Below, piece by piece: positions 50,646 through 60,295 of a stretch of DNA of 64,000 nucleotides. The notes beneath the pieces were generated by a model, which saw nothing but the letters and a program-made list of their open reading frames with translations, ran no database searches and was not told the origin of the DNA. The stretch is from assembly GCF_007830355.1 (NCBI RefSeq), contig NZ_VLKO01000002.1, positions 124,001-188,000 of the forward strand, in the 5' to 3' direction. The stretch is from Flavobacterium tiangeerense. GTDB lineage: Bacteria; Bacteroidota; Bacteroidia; Flavobacteriales; Flavobacteriaceae. Positions within the stretch are counted from its first letter, which is position 1; every line of letters starts with the position of its first letter. The position numbers and the translations under genes were made by a program.

Positions 50646-51359
50646 TTACTTCAACTTTCTTAAATACATATTCACCACATTATCAAATCCTAAATAAAGA
50701 GATTCCGAAATTAAGGCGTGACCAATGGAAACTTCCAGTAAACCCGGAATATTCTCTTTAAAAAACTGAATATTATCTAAACTTAAATCATGACCCGCGT
50801 TAATCCCTAATCCCAGTTGGTTAGCAATTTCAGCCGCTTTAATGTAAGGGTCAATTCCTTTTTTGTTCCCCAAACTGTATTGGTGCGCAAATTCCTCGGT
50901 GTATAATTCTATTCTTTCGGTTCCTGCTTTTTGAGCGCCTTCAATCATGGCAGCAATGGGATCTACAAAAATAGATGTTCGAATGCCGTGACGCTGAAAC
51001 TCCTGAATTACTTCTGTTAAATAGGATTGGTTTGCAATCGTGTCCCAACCTGCAGATGAAGTAATAGCCCCAATAGCATCTGGAACCAAGGTTACTTGTG
51101 TAGGCTTACACTCTAATACCAAATCGATAAAGTTGTGCTGTGGATTTCCTTCTATATTATACTCTGTATGAACAACTGCTTTTAAGTCACGTGCATCTTG
51201 ATACCTAATATGGCGTTCGTCAGGTCTAGGATGGATTGTTATTCCTTGTGCACCAAAATTTTGTAGATCTATGGCTACCTGTAAAAGATTAGGCACATTA
51301 CCACCGCGAGCATTACGTAACGTAGCTATTTTATTAATATTCACACTTAACTTTGTCAT
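50646..51359 (-). CDS. pdxJ: Pyridoxine 5'-phosphate synthase
   Basis: PdxJ condenses 1-deoxy-D-xylulose 5-phosphate with 3-amino-1-hydroxyacetone phosphate to PNP, the ring-closing step of vitamin B6 synthesis. The 237-residue TIM barrel shows 'LSVNINKIATLRNARGG', 'AQGITIHPRPDERHI', 'VTLVPDAIGA', 'FVDPIAAMIEGAQKAGTERIELYTEEFA' and 'GINAGHDLSL'. All are family hallmarks. Confidence 0.96.
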   Translation of the reverse strand: MTKLSVNINKIATLRNARGGNVPNLLQVAIDLQNFGAQGITIHPRPDERHIRYQDARDLKAVVHTEYNIEGNPQHNFIDLVLECKPTQVTLVPDAIGAITSSAGWDTIANQSYLTEVIQEFQRHGIRTSIFVDPIAAMIEGAQKAGTERIELYTEEFAHQYSLGNKKGIDPYIKAAEIANQLGLGINAGHDLSLDNIQFFKENIPGLLEVSIGHALISESLYLGFDNVVNMYLRKLK

Positions 51360-51471
51360 TTATATCGCTTTTGTTTTGATAGTTATATTTATGATTACAA
51401 AAATACAAAGTAAAACTTAGGAGATTTTGCTAATTTTTGATTATTTTGCAAGAAATATTGCGGATTGATTT

Positions 51472-52131
51472 ATGACAGAAATTACAGAGTTTATAACCAA
51501 CGATTTTAAGGCTATTGACAAACAAGAATTTATAGCTACGGTTCAGGATTTTTTTAGTGAGCTCCACTACTCTCACTTTCCTGTTGTAGATGAGGGTGTA
51601 TATATAGGTAGCATTCCATCAAAGGATATAGAAACATTTGATAGCACTAAAAAAGTAGCCGATTATCGCTTCACCCTTGAAGGTTTTTTTACAAGAACTA
51701 ATATGGTGTGGCTCGACGTACTTGAAGTTTTTGCTAGAAACAAAACAAATTTAGTTCCCGTTCTAGATGAAAACAATACTTATGTTGGGTATTATGAAAT
51801 GGAGGATGTTATGCGTTATTTTCACGACACCCCATTTTTAAAAGAACCAGGAGGAATCATTGTAGTAAAAAAACCCGTGCTAGAATACTCGATGAGTCAG
51901 ATCACTCAAATCGTAGAAAGCAATAATGGTAAACTGCTTGGCTTATTCGTTTCGGAAGCAGCAGTTGATAGCATTGTGGTTACTTTAAAAATTTCTTTGG
52001 GCGCTATGAACGAAATCATTCAAACCTTTAGACGATATAATTACGAGATTTTATCAGACCACCAAGAAGACAATTACATCAACAACTTAAAAGAACGCTC
52101 TGATTATTTAGACAAATACCTCAATATCTAG
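51472..52131 (+). CDS. CBS domain protein
   Basis: A 219-residue protein with two CBS motifs (residues ~5-65 and ~70-125, 'SHFPVVDEGVYIGSIPSKD' and 'NLVPVLDENNTYVGYYEMEDV') and a C-terminal ACT-like segment (about 140-205). CBS pairs usually bind adenine nucleotides. It lies upstream of nadK on the same strand with a 61-base gap, a pairing I remember from other flavobacteria. Confidence 0.85.
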   Translation: MTEITEFITNDFKAIDKQEFIATVQDFFSELHYSHFPVVDEGVYIGSIPSKDIETFDSTKKVADYRFTLEGFFTRTNMVWLDVLEVFARNKTNLVPVLDENNTYVGYYEMEDVMRYFHDTPFLKEPGGIIVVKKPVLEYSMSQITQIVESNNGKLLGLFVSEAAVDSIVVTLKISLGAMNEIIQTFRRYNYEILSDHQEDNYINNLKERSDYLDKYLNI

Positions 52132-52192
52132 AGAAAATTTCACTTCAAAAAGGGCTATACCTATTATTCCATAAAACGATTATTCAAAAAAT

Positions 52193-53077
52193 ATGAAAGT
52201 TGCTATCTACGGTCAATATTATCAAAACAGCACAGAACCAATTATCAATGATATCTTTGATTTTTTCAATAAAAAAAAGGTTGAAATGGTTATTGAAGCT
52301 CAATTTTTAAAAACATTAAACGATAAGAAAATTGTAGAAAAAACATACAATACCTTTAGCAAACACACTGAATTAGACACTAGTTTTGATATGTTGATAA
52401 GCATAGGTGGAGATGGAACCATATTAAGAGCTGCTACACTAGTGAGAGACTCTGGCATTCCAATATTAGGTATAAATGCGGGCAGACTAGGTTTTTTAGC
52501 TACAGTACAAAAGGAAAATATTGCAGCATTTATGCAATTTGTAATTGATAAAAAATATACCATTTCAAAAAGGACTCTATTAACATTAACCTGCACACCC
52601 TCAAACGAGGCCATAGAGGAAATTAATTTTGCAATGAATGAAATAACAGTGAGCAGAAAAGACACCACTTCTATGATCACTATTGACACGTATCTAAACG
52701 GAGAGTTTTTAAATTCATATTGGGCAGACGGCCTCATTATATCAACCCCAACTGGATCAACTGGATATTCATTAAGTTGTGGTGGACCAATATTAACTCC
52801 TGATGTAAAAAGTCTTGTCATTACACCAATTGCACCACACAACCTCACGGCACGACCACTTGTAGTTCCAGACGAAACAGAAATCAGACTAAAAGTATCT
52901 GGAAGAGAAGAAAATTATTTGGTTTCATTAGATTCAAGAGTTACCTCTATAAAAAATGAATCGATATTAACCTTAAATAAAACACCATTTCAAATTAATA
53001 TGGTTGAAATACCCGAAGAAACTTTCCTAAAAACACTTCGTAACAAATTACTTTGGGGTCAAGACAAGCGCAATTAA
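52193..53077 (+). CDS. nadK: NAD kinase
   Basis: NadK phosphorylates NAD to NADP. The 294-residue protein has 'ISIGGDGTILRAATLVRDSGIPILGINAGRLGFL' around residues 70-103 (GGDGT motif), 'NEITVSRKD', and 'DGLIISTPTGSTGYSLSCGGPI' for substrate binding. Cytosolic. It is preceded by the CBS-domain gene. Confidence 0.96.
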   Translation: MKVAIYGQYYQNSTEPIINDIFDFFNKKKVEMVIEAQFLKTLNDKKIVEKTYNTFSKHTELDTSFDMLISIGGDGTILRAATLVRDSGIPILGINAGRLGFLATVQKENIAAFMQFVIDKKYTISKRTLLTLTCTPSNEAIEEINFAMNEITVSRKDTTSMITIDTYLNGEFLNSYWADGLIISTPTGSTGYSLSCGGPILTPDVKSLVITPIAPHNLTARPLVVPDETEIRLKVSGREENYLVSLDSRVTSIKNESILTLNKTPFQINMVEIPEETFLKTLRNKLLWGQDKRN

Positions 53078-53200
53078 ATCATTTTACTTAAAAGGCTATA
53101 CGATTTTATCAGTTTTTTACGTTTAAAAGAAACAAACGCCTTGTTTAAAGAACGTTACTATGTGAATTATTAAAAAAATACACATTTAACAGATTGGGCA

Positions 53201-53229
53201 TTGTATCGAATTGATAATTATTATATTTG
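53201..53229 (+). promoter_or_regulatory. Promoter of the DUF6089-uppS-bamA-skp cluster
   Basis: TTG (53201-53203), an 18-base spacer and TATATTTG (53222-53229). A TTG start at 53227 would fall inside the -7 box, so ATG 53248 is the right start. The leader is about 12 bases. Confidence 0.75.
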
Positions 53230-53247
53230 CACGCAATTTTTGAGTTA

Positions 53248-53922
53248 ATGAAGAAGATCTTTTATTTATTATTATCTATTATTCCCTTTACTGAAGTACA
53301 ATCTCAAATACATGAGGTTGGTGTTTTTATGGGCGGTAGCAATTACGTAGGTGATGTAGGTACAACAACTTATATTGCACCAAATGAAACTGCTTTTGGT
53401 TTTTTATACAAATGGAATAAAAGTCCTAGACATTCCTACAGGTTTTCATACAATCAATCTCATCTTACTGCTAGAGACCAAGATTCTAAAGAAGGAAGTA
53501 GAACTAACAGAGGTTATGATTTTAAAACAAATATTCAAGAACTATCATTAGGTCTAGAGTTCAATTTTTTTGACTTTAATCTTCATGAATCATCTACTAA
53601 AATTACTCCGTATGTGGCATCAGGTATTAATTATATCTTTGCTGATTATGACTTAAACAACAGTAATACCGGCTTAACTGTAAATGGACGAACAGAAAGA
53701 AAAAAGTCTGTTGCAATACCAATGATAATAGGTGTTAAATCAAACATTACACCACATATCATATTAGCTTTTGAAACAGGTGCTCGATACACCTTTACCG
53801 ATAATATAGACGGTAGTTTTAATCAAAATTTTGGGAATATAAATAATAACGATTGGTATGTTTTTACAGGAGTAAGTCTTACATACACTTTTGGACAAAA
53901 ACCGTGTTATTGCACAGAATAA
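53248..53922 (+). CDS. DUF6089 family outer-membrane beta-barrel protein
   Basis: A 224-residue protein with a signal peptide ('MKKIFYLLLSIIPFTEVQS') and barrel strands: 'HEVGVFMGGSNYVGDVGTTTYIAPNETAFGFLYKWN', 'ELSLGLEFNFFDFNLHES' and a terminal 'WYVFTGVSLTYTFGQKPCY'. It matches the DUF6089 proteins found just upstream of uppS and bamA across flavobacteria. The stop is 2 bases before the uppS ATG. Function unknown; envelope assembly is implied by context. Confidence 0.88.
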   Translation: MKKIFYLLLSIIPFTEVQSQIHEVGVFMGGSNYVGDVGTTTYIAPNETAFGFLYKWNKSPRHSYRFSYNQSHLTARDQDSKEGSRTNRGYDFKTNIQELSLGLEFNFFDFNLHESSTKITPYVASGINYIFADYDLNNSNTGLTVNGRTERKKSVAIPMIIGVKSNITPHIILAFETGARYTFTDNIDGSFNQNFGNINNNDWYVFTGVSLTYTFGQKPCYCTE

Positions 53923-53924
53923 AA

Positions 53925-54665
53925 ATGAATTTATTAGAGAATATAGACACCACTAGATTACCCAAACACCTAGCCATCATAATGGATGGTAACGGACGCT
54001 GGGCAAAACAACAAGGATTTTTACGCGCTTTTGGTCACGAAAGCGGTACTAAATCAGTAAAAGTTATTATTGAAGCTACAGCAAAATTAGGCATTGAGTG
54101 CCTAACATTATACGCATTCTCTACTGAAAACTGGAATAGACCTAAGCTTGAGGTAGAAACCTTAATGAAGGTTCTTATAAATTCCTTAAAGAAAGAGTTG
54201 AACACACTGCAAAAAAACAACATTAAGCTTAACGCAATAGGCAACTTAGAAAAACTCCCTAAAACAGCTCAAAAAGAATTACTTGACGTTATTGAAAAGA
54301 CCAAAAACAATACTCAAATGACTTTGACTTTGGCGCTAAGCTATGGTTCAAGAGAAGAACTCGTTTCGGCCGTAAAAAACATCTGTAGTAAAGTTAAAAA
54401 TAATATAATTTCAATAGACAATATTGACGATTCCATTATTAATGAGCATCTTTACACGCAAAATTTACCAGAGGTAGATTTATTAATACGAACAAGTGGA
54501 GAACATAGGATAAGTAATTTTTTGTTGTGGCAAATAGCCTATGCAGAATTATATTTTACTGATATATTGTGGCCAGACTTTAAAGAACAAGATTTATATG
54601 AGGCTATCATTAGTTATCAAAAAAGAGAACGCAGATTTGGAAAAACAAGTGAACAAATTAAATAA
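53925..54665 (+). CDS. uppS: Isoprenyl (undecaprenyl diphosphate) synthase
   Basis: UppS makes the C55 lipid carrier for peptidoglycan and other glycans. The 246-residue cis-prenyltransferase has 'LAIIMDGNGRWAKQQGFLRAFGHESG' near residues 17-42 (catalytic Asp), 'LTLYAFSTENWNRP', 'ALSYGSREELVSA' and 'DLLIRTSGEHRISNFLLWQIAYAELYF'. ATG 53925 is used; the frame is open further upstream but overlaps the DUF6089 gene. Confidence 0.95.
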   Translation: MNLLENIDTTRLPKHLAIIMDGNGRWAKQQGFLRAFGHESGTKSVKVIIEATAKLGIECLTLYAFSTENWNRPKLEVETLMKVLINSLKKELNTLQKNNIKLNAIGNLEKLPKTAQKELLDVIEKTKNNTQMTLTLALSYGSREELVSAVKNICSKVKNNIISIDNIDDSIINEHLYTQNLPEVDLLIRTSGEHRISNFLLWQIAYAELYFTDILWPDFKEQDLYEAIISYQKRERRFGKTSEQIK

Positions 54666-54672
54666 TTTTTTA

Positions 54673-57327
54673 GTGTTAAAAAAAAGCATACAATTAGCCC
54701 TTAGCGTATTAATTTTCGGGTGTTTTACACAAGTAAAAGCGCAGGAAAGAGTTCCTTTTGATCAAGGAAAAAAATACATATTAGCTGATGTTACCGTTGT
54801 AGGCGATATTAGTTTTAACAGTCAGACTGTAGTTACTTTTACAGGACTACAAAAAGGTCAAGAAATTACAATTCCTGGAGAAGAAGTAAGTACTGCTATA
54901 AAAAAACTAGGCAAGCTTGGCTTATTTGATGAAATCTCTTTTTATATAAATAGAATTCAAAACGATAGTATTTACCTTGATTTAAACATTGTTGAACTAC
55001 CAAAACTAGGTGAAGTAAAAATTGTAGGTGTTAAAAAAGCTAAAGTAGAAGAACTGATCAAAGACAACTCTCTTACAAAAGGGAAAGTTGTTAATGAGAA
55101 TTTAATAACAACCACTAAAAATTATATTGAAAATAAATATAAGAAAGATGGTTTTTATAACACTAAAGTTAACATCAACACCATAAAAGACACCACGACT
55201 ATCAATCAAGTGAATATGCTTGTAAACATTGATAAAGGTGACAAGGTAAAAATAGAAAGTATTGATTTTGTAGGAAACACTAAAATAAGTGACAAAAAAC
55301 TACGAAATGCAATGAAAGATACAAAACAAAAGAAATTGACTCGTCTTTTAAAACCTTCAAAATACATTAAAGACAAATACAAAACAGATCTTGAAAAAGT
55401 AATAGCTTCTTACAAAGAAAAAGGTTTTAGAGATGCTAGAATAGTATCTGATTCTATAGTGTACAATAAAGACAAAAACCTCTTAAACATAAAAATTAAT
55501 GTTGAAGAAGGAAATAAATATTACTTTGGAAACATAAAATTTCTTGGAAATACGGTCTATACTGATCAAGGTTTAGCTAGAGTTTTAGGAGTTAAAAAAG
55601 GAGATACATACAACGGCGTTTTACTTGAAAAAAGAATTGCTGACAAGTCTAAACCAGATGCTGAAGACTTAACAAACTTATATCAAAATAATGGTTATTT
55701 ATTTTCCAATGTAAATGCTGTTGAAGTTAAAACGGCAAACGATACCATTGATTTTGAGATTAGAATCACCGAAGGACCTATTGCTTATTTTAACAAAATT
55801 TCAGTAGTAGGAAATGACAAAACTAATGACAGAGTAATTTACCGTGAGTTAAGAACCAAACCAGGGGAAAAGTACAGTAAAGACGAATTAGTACGTACGG
55901 TTCGTGAAATTGGACAATTAGGATTTTTTGATCCTGAAGCTATTGATCCGAAATTTAAAAATGTAGATTCAGGAGCAGGAACGGTAGATATTGAATACAA
56001 TCTTGTAGAAAAAGGATCTAGCCAAATTGAACTTCAAGGTGGTTATGGTGGTGGTGGTTTCATAGGTACACTTGGACTATCATTTAATAATTTTTCTGCT
56101 CGAAATATGTTTAAAAAAGAAGCATACAAGCCATTACCTATGGGAGACGGACAAAAAGTTTCACTGCGTTTGCAAGCTAGTACCTTTTTTCAAACATATA
56201 GTGTATCATTTTCAGAGCCTTGGTTTGGAGGTAAAAAACCAGTATCTTTTAGTTCATCACTATCATACAGTAAACAATTTTTGAACAATTTTATTACACA
56301 AAGAGCAGATAAAACAAGAAGTTTTGATATCCTAACATTATCTGTAGGTCTTGCAAAAAGACTTACTGTGCCAGATGATTTCTTTGTATTATCCCAATCT
56401 GTAAGTTACCAGCACTATTCGTTAAACAACTACAACACTGGTTTGTTTACATTTGGTAACGGAACTTCAAGAAACTTATCATACACTATAGGACTTACAA
56501 GAAACAGTAAAGGTGTAAACCCTATTTTCCCAACATACGGATCAGAGGTTAGCCTTTCAGCAAAACTGACACCTCCTTATTCTTTGTTTAATGGAGTAGA
56601 TTATGCTAACCTGGGCAATCAAGAAGAATACAAATTAAAGAATACAGTAGACAGACAAAATGTACCCGATGCTAATGGAAACATAGTAAACATTGGCGAT
56701 TATGTTGATGCTAATGGTAATAAAGTAACTGATTTTAATTTGGCTGCAGCCGATGCAAGTAAAGTTGACCAAAAAAGGTTCAACTGGTTAGAATACTATA
56801 AAGTAAAATTCAAAGCTGATACGTATACCAAAATTTATGGTAAATTAGTATTGCGTTTATTAACAGAGTTTGGATTTTTAGGAAGCTACAATCAAGATCG
56901 TGGAGCAGTTCCGTTTGAAAGATATTATTTAGGTGGAGACGGATTAGCAAACTTTGCGATGGATGGACGTGAAAACATTCAATTACGCGGTTATCCTAAC
57001 AACTCTCTTACACCTACAAATGAAAGAGGAGAACAAATAGGTGGAACAGTATTTAACAAGTTTTCAATGGAACTACGTTACCCTATCACATTAAAACAAT
57101 CAGCATCTATATATGCACTTGGATTTTTAGAGGCGGGTTCAGCATACAAAGATTTTAAAGCCTATAACCCATTTTCTTTAAACAGATCAGCGGGTGTTGG
57201 ATTGCGTGTTTTCATGCCCGCATTTGGATTATTAGGAATTGATTTTGGTCATGGATTTGATGCACTTCCAGGACAAGCCAAAGCAAATGGATGGGAAACG
57301 CATTTCATTATAGGCCAACAGTTCTAA
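54673..57327 (+). CDS. bamA: Outer membrane protein assembly factor BamA
   Basis: BamA inserts beta-barrel proteins into the outer membrane. The product has a signal peptide ('SIQLALSVLIFGCFTQVKAQ'), five POTRA-type domains (residues ~30-470, e.g. 'DVTVVGDISFNSQTVVTFTGLQKGQEI' and 'ISVVGNDKTNDRVIYRELRTKPGEKYS') and an Omp85 barrel ending 'GWETHFIIGQQF' with the aromatic terminal residue. Start codons are uncertain: GTG 54673 gives 884 residues and follows uppS by 7 bases, while TTG 54637 or GTG 54649 would overlap uppS. The downstream skp genes fit its role. Confidence 0.92.
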   Translation: MLKKSIQLALSVLIFGCFTQVKAQERVPFDQGKKYILADVTVVGDISFNSQTVVTFTGLQKGQEITIPGEEVSTAIKKLGKLGLFDEISFYINRIQNDSIYLDLNIVELPKLGEVKIVGVKKAKVEELIKDNSLTKGKVVNENLITTTKNYIENKYKKDGFYNTKVNINTIKDTTTINQVNMLVNIDKGDKVKIESIDFVGNTKISDKKLRNAMKDTKQKKLTRLLKPSKYIKDKYKTDLEKVIASYKEKGFRDARIVSDSIVYNKDKNLLNIKINVEEGNKYYFGNIKFLGNTVYTDQGLARVLGVKKGDTYNGVLLEKRIADKSKPDAEDLTNLYQNNGYLFSNVNAVEVKTANDTIDFEIRITEGPIAYFNKISVVGNDKTNDRVIYRELRTKPGEKYSKDELVRTVREIGQLGFFDPEAIDPKFKNVDSGAGTVDIEYNLVEKGSSQIELQGGYGGGGFIGTLGLSFNNFSARNMFKKEAYKPLPMGDGQKVSLRLQASTFFQTYSVSFSEPWFGGKKPVSFSSSLSYSKQFLNNFITQRADKTRSFDILTLSVGLAKRLTVPDDFFVLSQSVSYQHYSLNNYNTGLFTFGNGTSRNLSYTIGLTRNSKGVNPIFPTYGSEVSLSAKLTPPYSLFNGVDYANLGNQEEYKLKNTVDRQNVPDANGNIVNIGDYVDANGNKVTDFNLAAADASKVDQKRFNWLEYYKVKFKADTYTKIYGKLVLRLLTEFGFLGSYNQDRGAVPFERYYLGGDGLANFAMDGRENIQLRGYPNNSLTPTNERGEQIGGTVFNKFSMELRYPITLKQSASIYALGFLEAGSAYKDFKAYNPFSLNRSAGVGLRVFMPAFGLLGIDFGHGFDALPGQAKANGWETHFIIGQQF

Positions 57328-57360
57328 GCATCATTTTTTGCAACTTAAAATAGTACCATT

Positions 57361-58356
57361 ATGAAAAAACAATTTATAGTCGTTTTTGTAGTATTTGCAT
57401 TTGTTTTCCACGGATTGAATGCACAAGTCAAAGGAACAAAACTTGGGTACATAGATATGGAGTATATTTTACAAAATGTACCCGATTATATTGAGGCAAA
57501 AAATCAATTGGAACAAAGAACTCAAAAATGGAAAATTGAGATTGACACCAAAAGAAATGAAATCAACACGCTTAAGGAAGCATTAAAAGCCGAAAAAACA
57601 TTATTAACAAAAGAGCTAATTGAAGAAAGAGAAACAGAAATTCGGTTTCTTGAAAATGAAAATTTAGAGTATCAGCAAAAGAGATTTGGTCCCAACGGAG
57701 ATTTAATAGCTCAAAAAGAAACACTGATAAAACCAATTCAAGATCAGGTTTTCACAGCAGTCCAAGATATTGCAGACCGATTGAAGTATGATTTTATATT
57801 TGATAAATCTTCGGACCTAACCATGCTTTTTGCCGCAAAAAAATTCGATATTAGCGATCAAGTTTTAAGAGTACTTACACGTGCTGAAAAAAGAGAGCAA
57901 CTCACAAAAAAACAGCTTAAAGATGCTGAGGCAAGGGAAAGTAAAGAAGATGCCGATGCTGATAACGAGCTTGTTCAAGAGAGAAAAAAAGTTCTAGAGG
58001 AGAAAAAGACGGCTCGAGACAAAGCTTTTGAGGAGCGCAAAGCATTGCAAGAGCAAAAGAAGAAAGAGTTCGAGGACAACAAAAAAAGAATTCAAGAGGA
58101 AAGATTGGCTAAAAAAAATGGCACGGTTTTAGCAAAACCAACTTCAGATGACGCAACTAAAACCGCAACAAATGAAGCAACTAAAACGACCCAAAAAACG
58201 GAGGAAGTAAAATTAAATTCAGCCGAAGAGAAAAAGAAAATTTTTGAAGAGCGCAAGAAAGCTTTAGAGGATAAAAAGAAAAAAATCCTTGAAGATCGAG
58301 AAGCTCAAAGAAAAGCAAAAGAAGATTTACAAAAGAAGAACACAAATAACAATTAA
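57361..58356 (+). CDS. OmpH/Skp family periplasmic chaperone, long form
   Basis: A 331-residue protein with a signal peptide and an OmpH/Skp domain over residues ~25-175 ('KLGYIDMEYILQNVPDYIEAKNQLEQRTQKWKIEIDTKRNEINTLKEAL'). A long, highly charged coiled-coil tail follows, rich in Lys/Glu with near-repeats such as 'ERKKVLEEKKTARDKAFEERKALQEQKKKEF'. Skp trimers hold unfolded outer-membrane proteins for BamA. The tail is unusually long for the family. Confidence 0.9.
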   Translation: MKKQFIVVFVVFAFVFHGLNAQVKGTKLGYIDMEYILQNVPDYIEAKNQLEQRTQKWKIEIDTKRNEINTLKEALKAEKTLLTKELIEERETEIRFLENENLEYQQKRFGPNGDLIAQKETLIKPIQDQVFTAVQDIADRLKYDFIFDKSSDLTMLFAAKKFDISDQVLRVLTRAEKREQLTKKQLKDAEARESKEDADADNELVQERKKVLEEKKTARDKAFEERKALQEQKKKEFEDNKKRIQEERLAKKNGTVLAKPTSDDATKTATNEATKTTQKTEEVKLNSAEEKKKIFEERKKALEDKKKKILEDREAQRKAKEDLQKKNTNNN

Positions 58357-58377
58357 TTACTTAATATTTTAAAACCG

Positions 58378-58878
58378 ATGAAACAAATCAAAACTCTATT
58401 AATTGCTGCACTATTAATGTTAGGAGCAAACCAAACCGTTAATGCACAAGCAAAGACAGCTCATGTTGATGTAAGTGAAATTATGACAAAAATGCCAGCA
58501 GTATTAGATGGTCAAAAACAATTAGATAAATTGAGTGGTACATACGATGCTGAATACAAAAAAATGGTAGAGGAATACCAAGGGAAATTAAAAAAGTACG
58601 AAGCAGAAGCTGCTACAGTAACTGAAGCTATAAACGGTGAACGTTCAAAAGAAGTACAAGACATGCAAAAAAGAATTGTTGATTACAGAGACAATGCTCA
58701 AAAAGAATTGCAACAAAAAGAATCAGATATCATGAAACCACTTATGGAAAAAGTAAGAGCTTCAATCCAAAAAATTGGTAAAGCAAAAGGTTTTCAATAT
58801 ATCGTTGATGGATCTTCTTTATTACTTGCTGACGGACCAAACTTGACAGCTGATGTTAAAAAAGATTTAGGTTTCTAA
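58378..58878 (+). CDS. OmpH/Skp family periplasmic chaperone
   Basis: A 166-residue Skp-like chaperone with a signal peptide ('MKQIKTLLIAALLMLGANQTVNAQ'), the N-terminal strand 'TAHVDVSEIMTKMPAVLDGQKQLDKLS', a central helical hairpin and the C-terminal strand 'GFQYIVDGSSLLLADG'. It follows the long Skp gene by 21 bases, so two Skp paralogues form an operon with bamA, and a terminator follows. Confidence 0.92.
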   Translation: MKQIKTLLIAALLMLGANQTVNAQAKTAHVDVSEIMTKMPAVLDGQKQLDKLSGTYDAEYKKMVEEYQGKLKKYEAEAATVTEAINGERSKEVQDMQKRIVDYRDNAQKELQQKESDIMKPLMEKVRASIQKIGKAKGFQYIVDGSSLLLADGPNLTADVKKDLGF

Positions 58879-58900
58879 AAAAATCAAGCTTTAAATTATA

Positions 58901-58938
58901 AAAACTGCTCCTACTATTAAAGTTTGAGCAGTTTTTTG
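58901..58938 (+). terminator. Intrinsic terminator after the skp genes
   Basis: AAAACTGCTC pairs with GAGCAGTTTT across a 16-base loop and is followed by T residues. Confidence 0.82.
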
Positions 58939-58951
58939 TTTCAATACAGTA

Positions 58952-58982
58952 TTGCAATATTAAATTTAAGCACATAACTTTG
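58952..58982 (+). promoter_or_regulatory. Promoter of murI
   Basis: TTG (58952-58954), a 20-base spacer and TAACTTTG (58975-58982). The ATG is at 58988, only 6 bases downstream, so the transcript could be leaderless. Confidence 0.55.
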
Positions 58983-58987
58983 TTACT

Positions 58988-59767
58988 ATGGACTACAACA
59001 ATCAGCCGATAGGAATTTTTGACTCAGGAATAGGTGGCACCTCTATATGGAGTGCTATACACGCATTACTTCCAAATGAAAAAACAATATATCTTGCCGA
59101 TAGCAAAAATGCTCCCTACGGTCAAAAATCAAAATCAGAGATTATTGCCTTGAGCATGAAAAACACTGATTTTTTAATAGATATGGGTTGTAAATTAATA
59201 GTAGTGGCTTGCAATACCGCTACCACAAATGCCATTCAAGAATTAAGAGCCAAATATACTATTCCGTTCATTGGCATAGAGCCAGCTATAAAACCAGCTG
59301 TTACGCATTCAAAAACACAAGTAATTGGCATTTTAGCAACACAAGGGACTCTCAATAGTGAGCTCTTTAATAAAACAACTGAAAAATATCAGGATACAAA
59401 AATAATTGAACAAGTAGGACACGGCTTGGTTCAATTGATAGAAAACGGGCAGATAAACTCCCCAGAAATGACTCTTTTACTAAAATCTTATCTTGCACCA
59501 ATGATTCGAGAAAACATTGATTATCTTGTACTAGGTTGCAGCCATTACCCCTATTTGATTCCGCAAATAAAAAAAATACTTCCTGATCACATTCAAATTA
59601 TAGATTCAGGTCAGGCTGTAGCCAAACAAACTCAAAACGTACTACGAGAAAAAGTAGGTTTTACTTCTAGTTCAGGGTCTGAAAATATATTTTACACGAA
59701 TACGAATCCAAAAGTGCTTCAAGAAATTATTGGCAATAATTTTACAGCCATTAGCAAAGACTTTTAA
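58988..59767 (+). CDS. murI: Glutamate racemase
   Basis: MurI makes D-glutamate for peptidoglycan. The 259-residue protein has both catalytic cysteines: 'IVVACNTATTNAI' near residue 75 and 'YLVLGCSHYPYLIP' near residue 183, with 'PIGIFDSGIGGTSIWSAI' at the N-terminus. The ATG lies 6 bases after the predicted -7 box. It ends 6 bases from the convergent carbonic-anhydrase gene. Confidence 0.96.
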   Translation: MDYNNQPIGIFDSGIGGTSIWSAIHALLPNEKTIYLADSKNAPYGQKSKSEIIALSMKNTDFLIDMGCKLIVVACNTATTNAIQELRAKYTIPFIGIEPAIKPAVTHSKTQVIGILATQGTLNSELFNKTTEKYQDTKIIEQVGHGLVQLIENGQINSPEMTLLLKSYLAPMIRENIDYLVLGCSHYPYLIPQIKKILPDHIQIIDSGQAVAKQTQNVLREKVGFTSSSGSENIFYTNTNPKVLQEIIGNNFTAISKDF

Positions 59768-59773
59768 AGGAAG

Positions 59774-60289
59774 TTACTCTTCTTTGAACCAGCTTGAGTA
59801 CATCACATAATTATTAGAAATACGTTCAATTTCGCCAGCAAAATCAGACTGATCAATATCCTTAACTTTCTTGGCTGGTACTCCCGCCCAAATAGAGCCC
59901 GAAGTTACAACTGTGTTTTGAGTAATCACAGCCCCTGCAGCTACAATAGAGTTACTTTCTACAATACAATTATCCATAACTATAGCTCCCATACCTATTA
60001 AAACGTTGTCGTGTAAGGTACAACCGTGCACAATAGCATTATGCCCTATAGAAACATTATTCCCTATAATTGTGGGGTGCTTTTTATAGGTACAATGAAT
60101 AACTGCACCATCTTGAATATTTACCTTATCTCCTATAGTAATAAAATTTACATCACCCCTAATTACAGCATTAAACCAAACACTACAATTTTTTCCAAAT
60201 TTCACATCGCCTACAATGGTAGCGTTTTCTGCAACATAGCAATCTTCAGGTATAGCAGGAGTTTTTCCTAGAACCGATTTTATGATCAT
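59774..60289 (-). CDS. Gamma carbonic anhydrase family protein
   Basis: A 171-residue left-handed beta-helix protein with hexapeptide repeats ('AENATIVGDVKFGKNCSVWFNAVIRGDVNFITIG'). Metal-binding histidines appear in 'GAVIHCTYKK', 'SIGHNAIVHGCTL' and adjacent positions. It resembles YrdA/PaaY-type proteins, whose anhydrase activity is often unproven. It is followed on the same strand by no gene of related function; porP/sprF lies 6 bases upstream. Confidence 0.9.
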   Translation of the reverse strand: MIIKSVLGKTPAIPEDCYVAENATIVGDVKFGKNCSVWFNAVIRGDVNFITIGDKVNIQDGAVIHCTYKKHPTIIGNNVSIGHNAIVHGCTLHDNVLIGMGAIVMDNCIVESNSIVAAGAVITQNTVVTSGSIWAGVPAKKVKDIDQSDFAGEIERISNNYVMYSSWFKEE

Positions 60290-60295
60290 AAAAAA

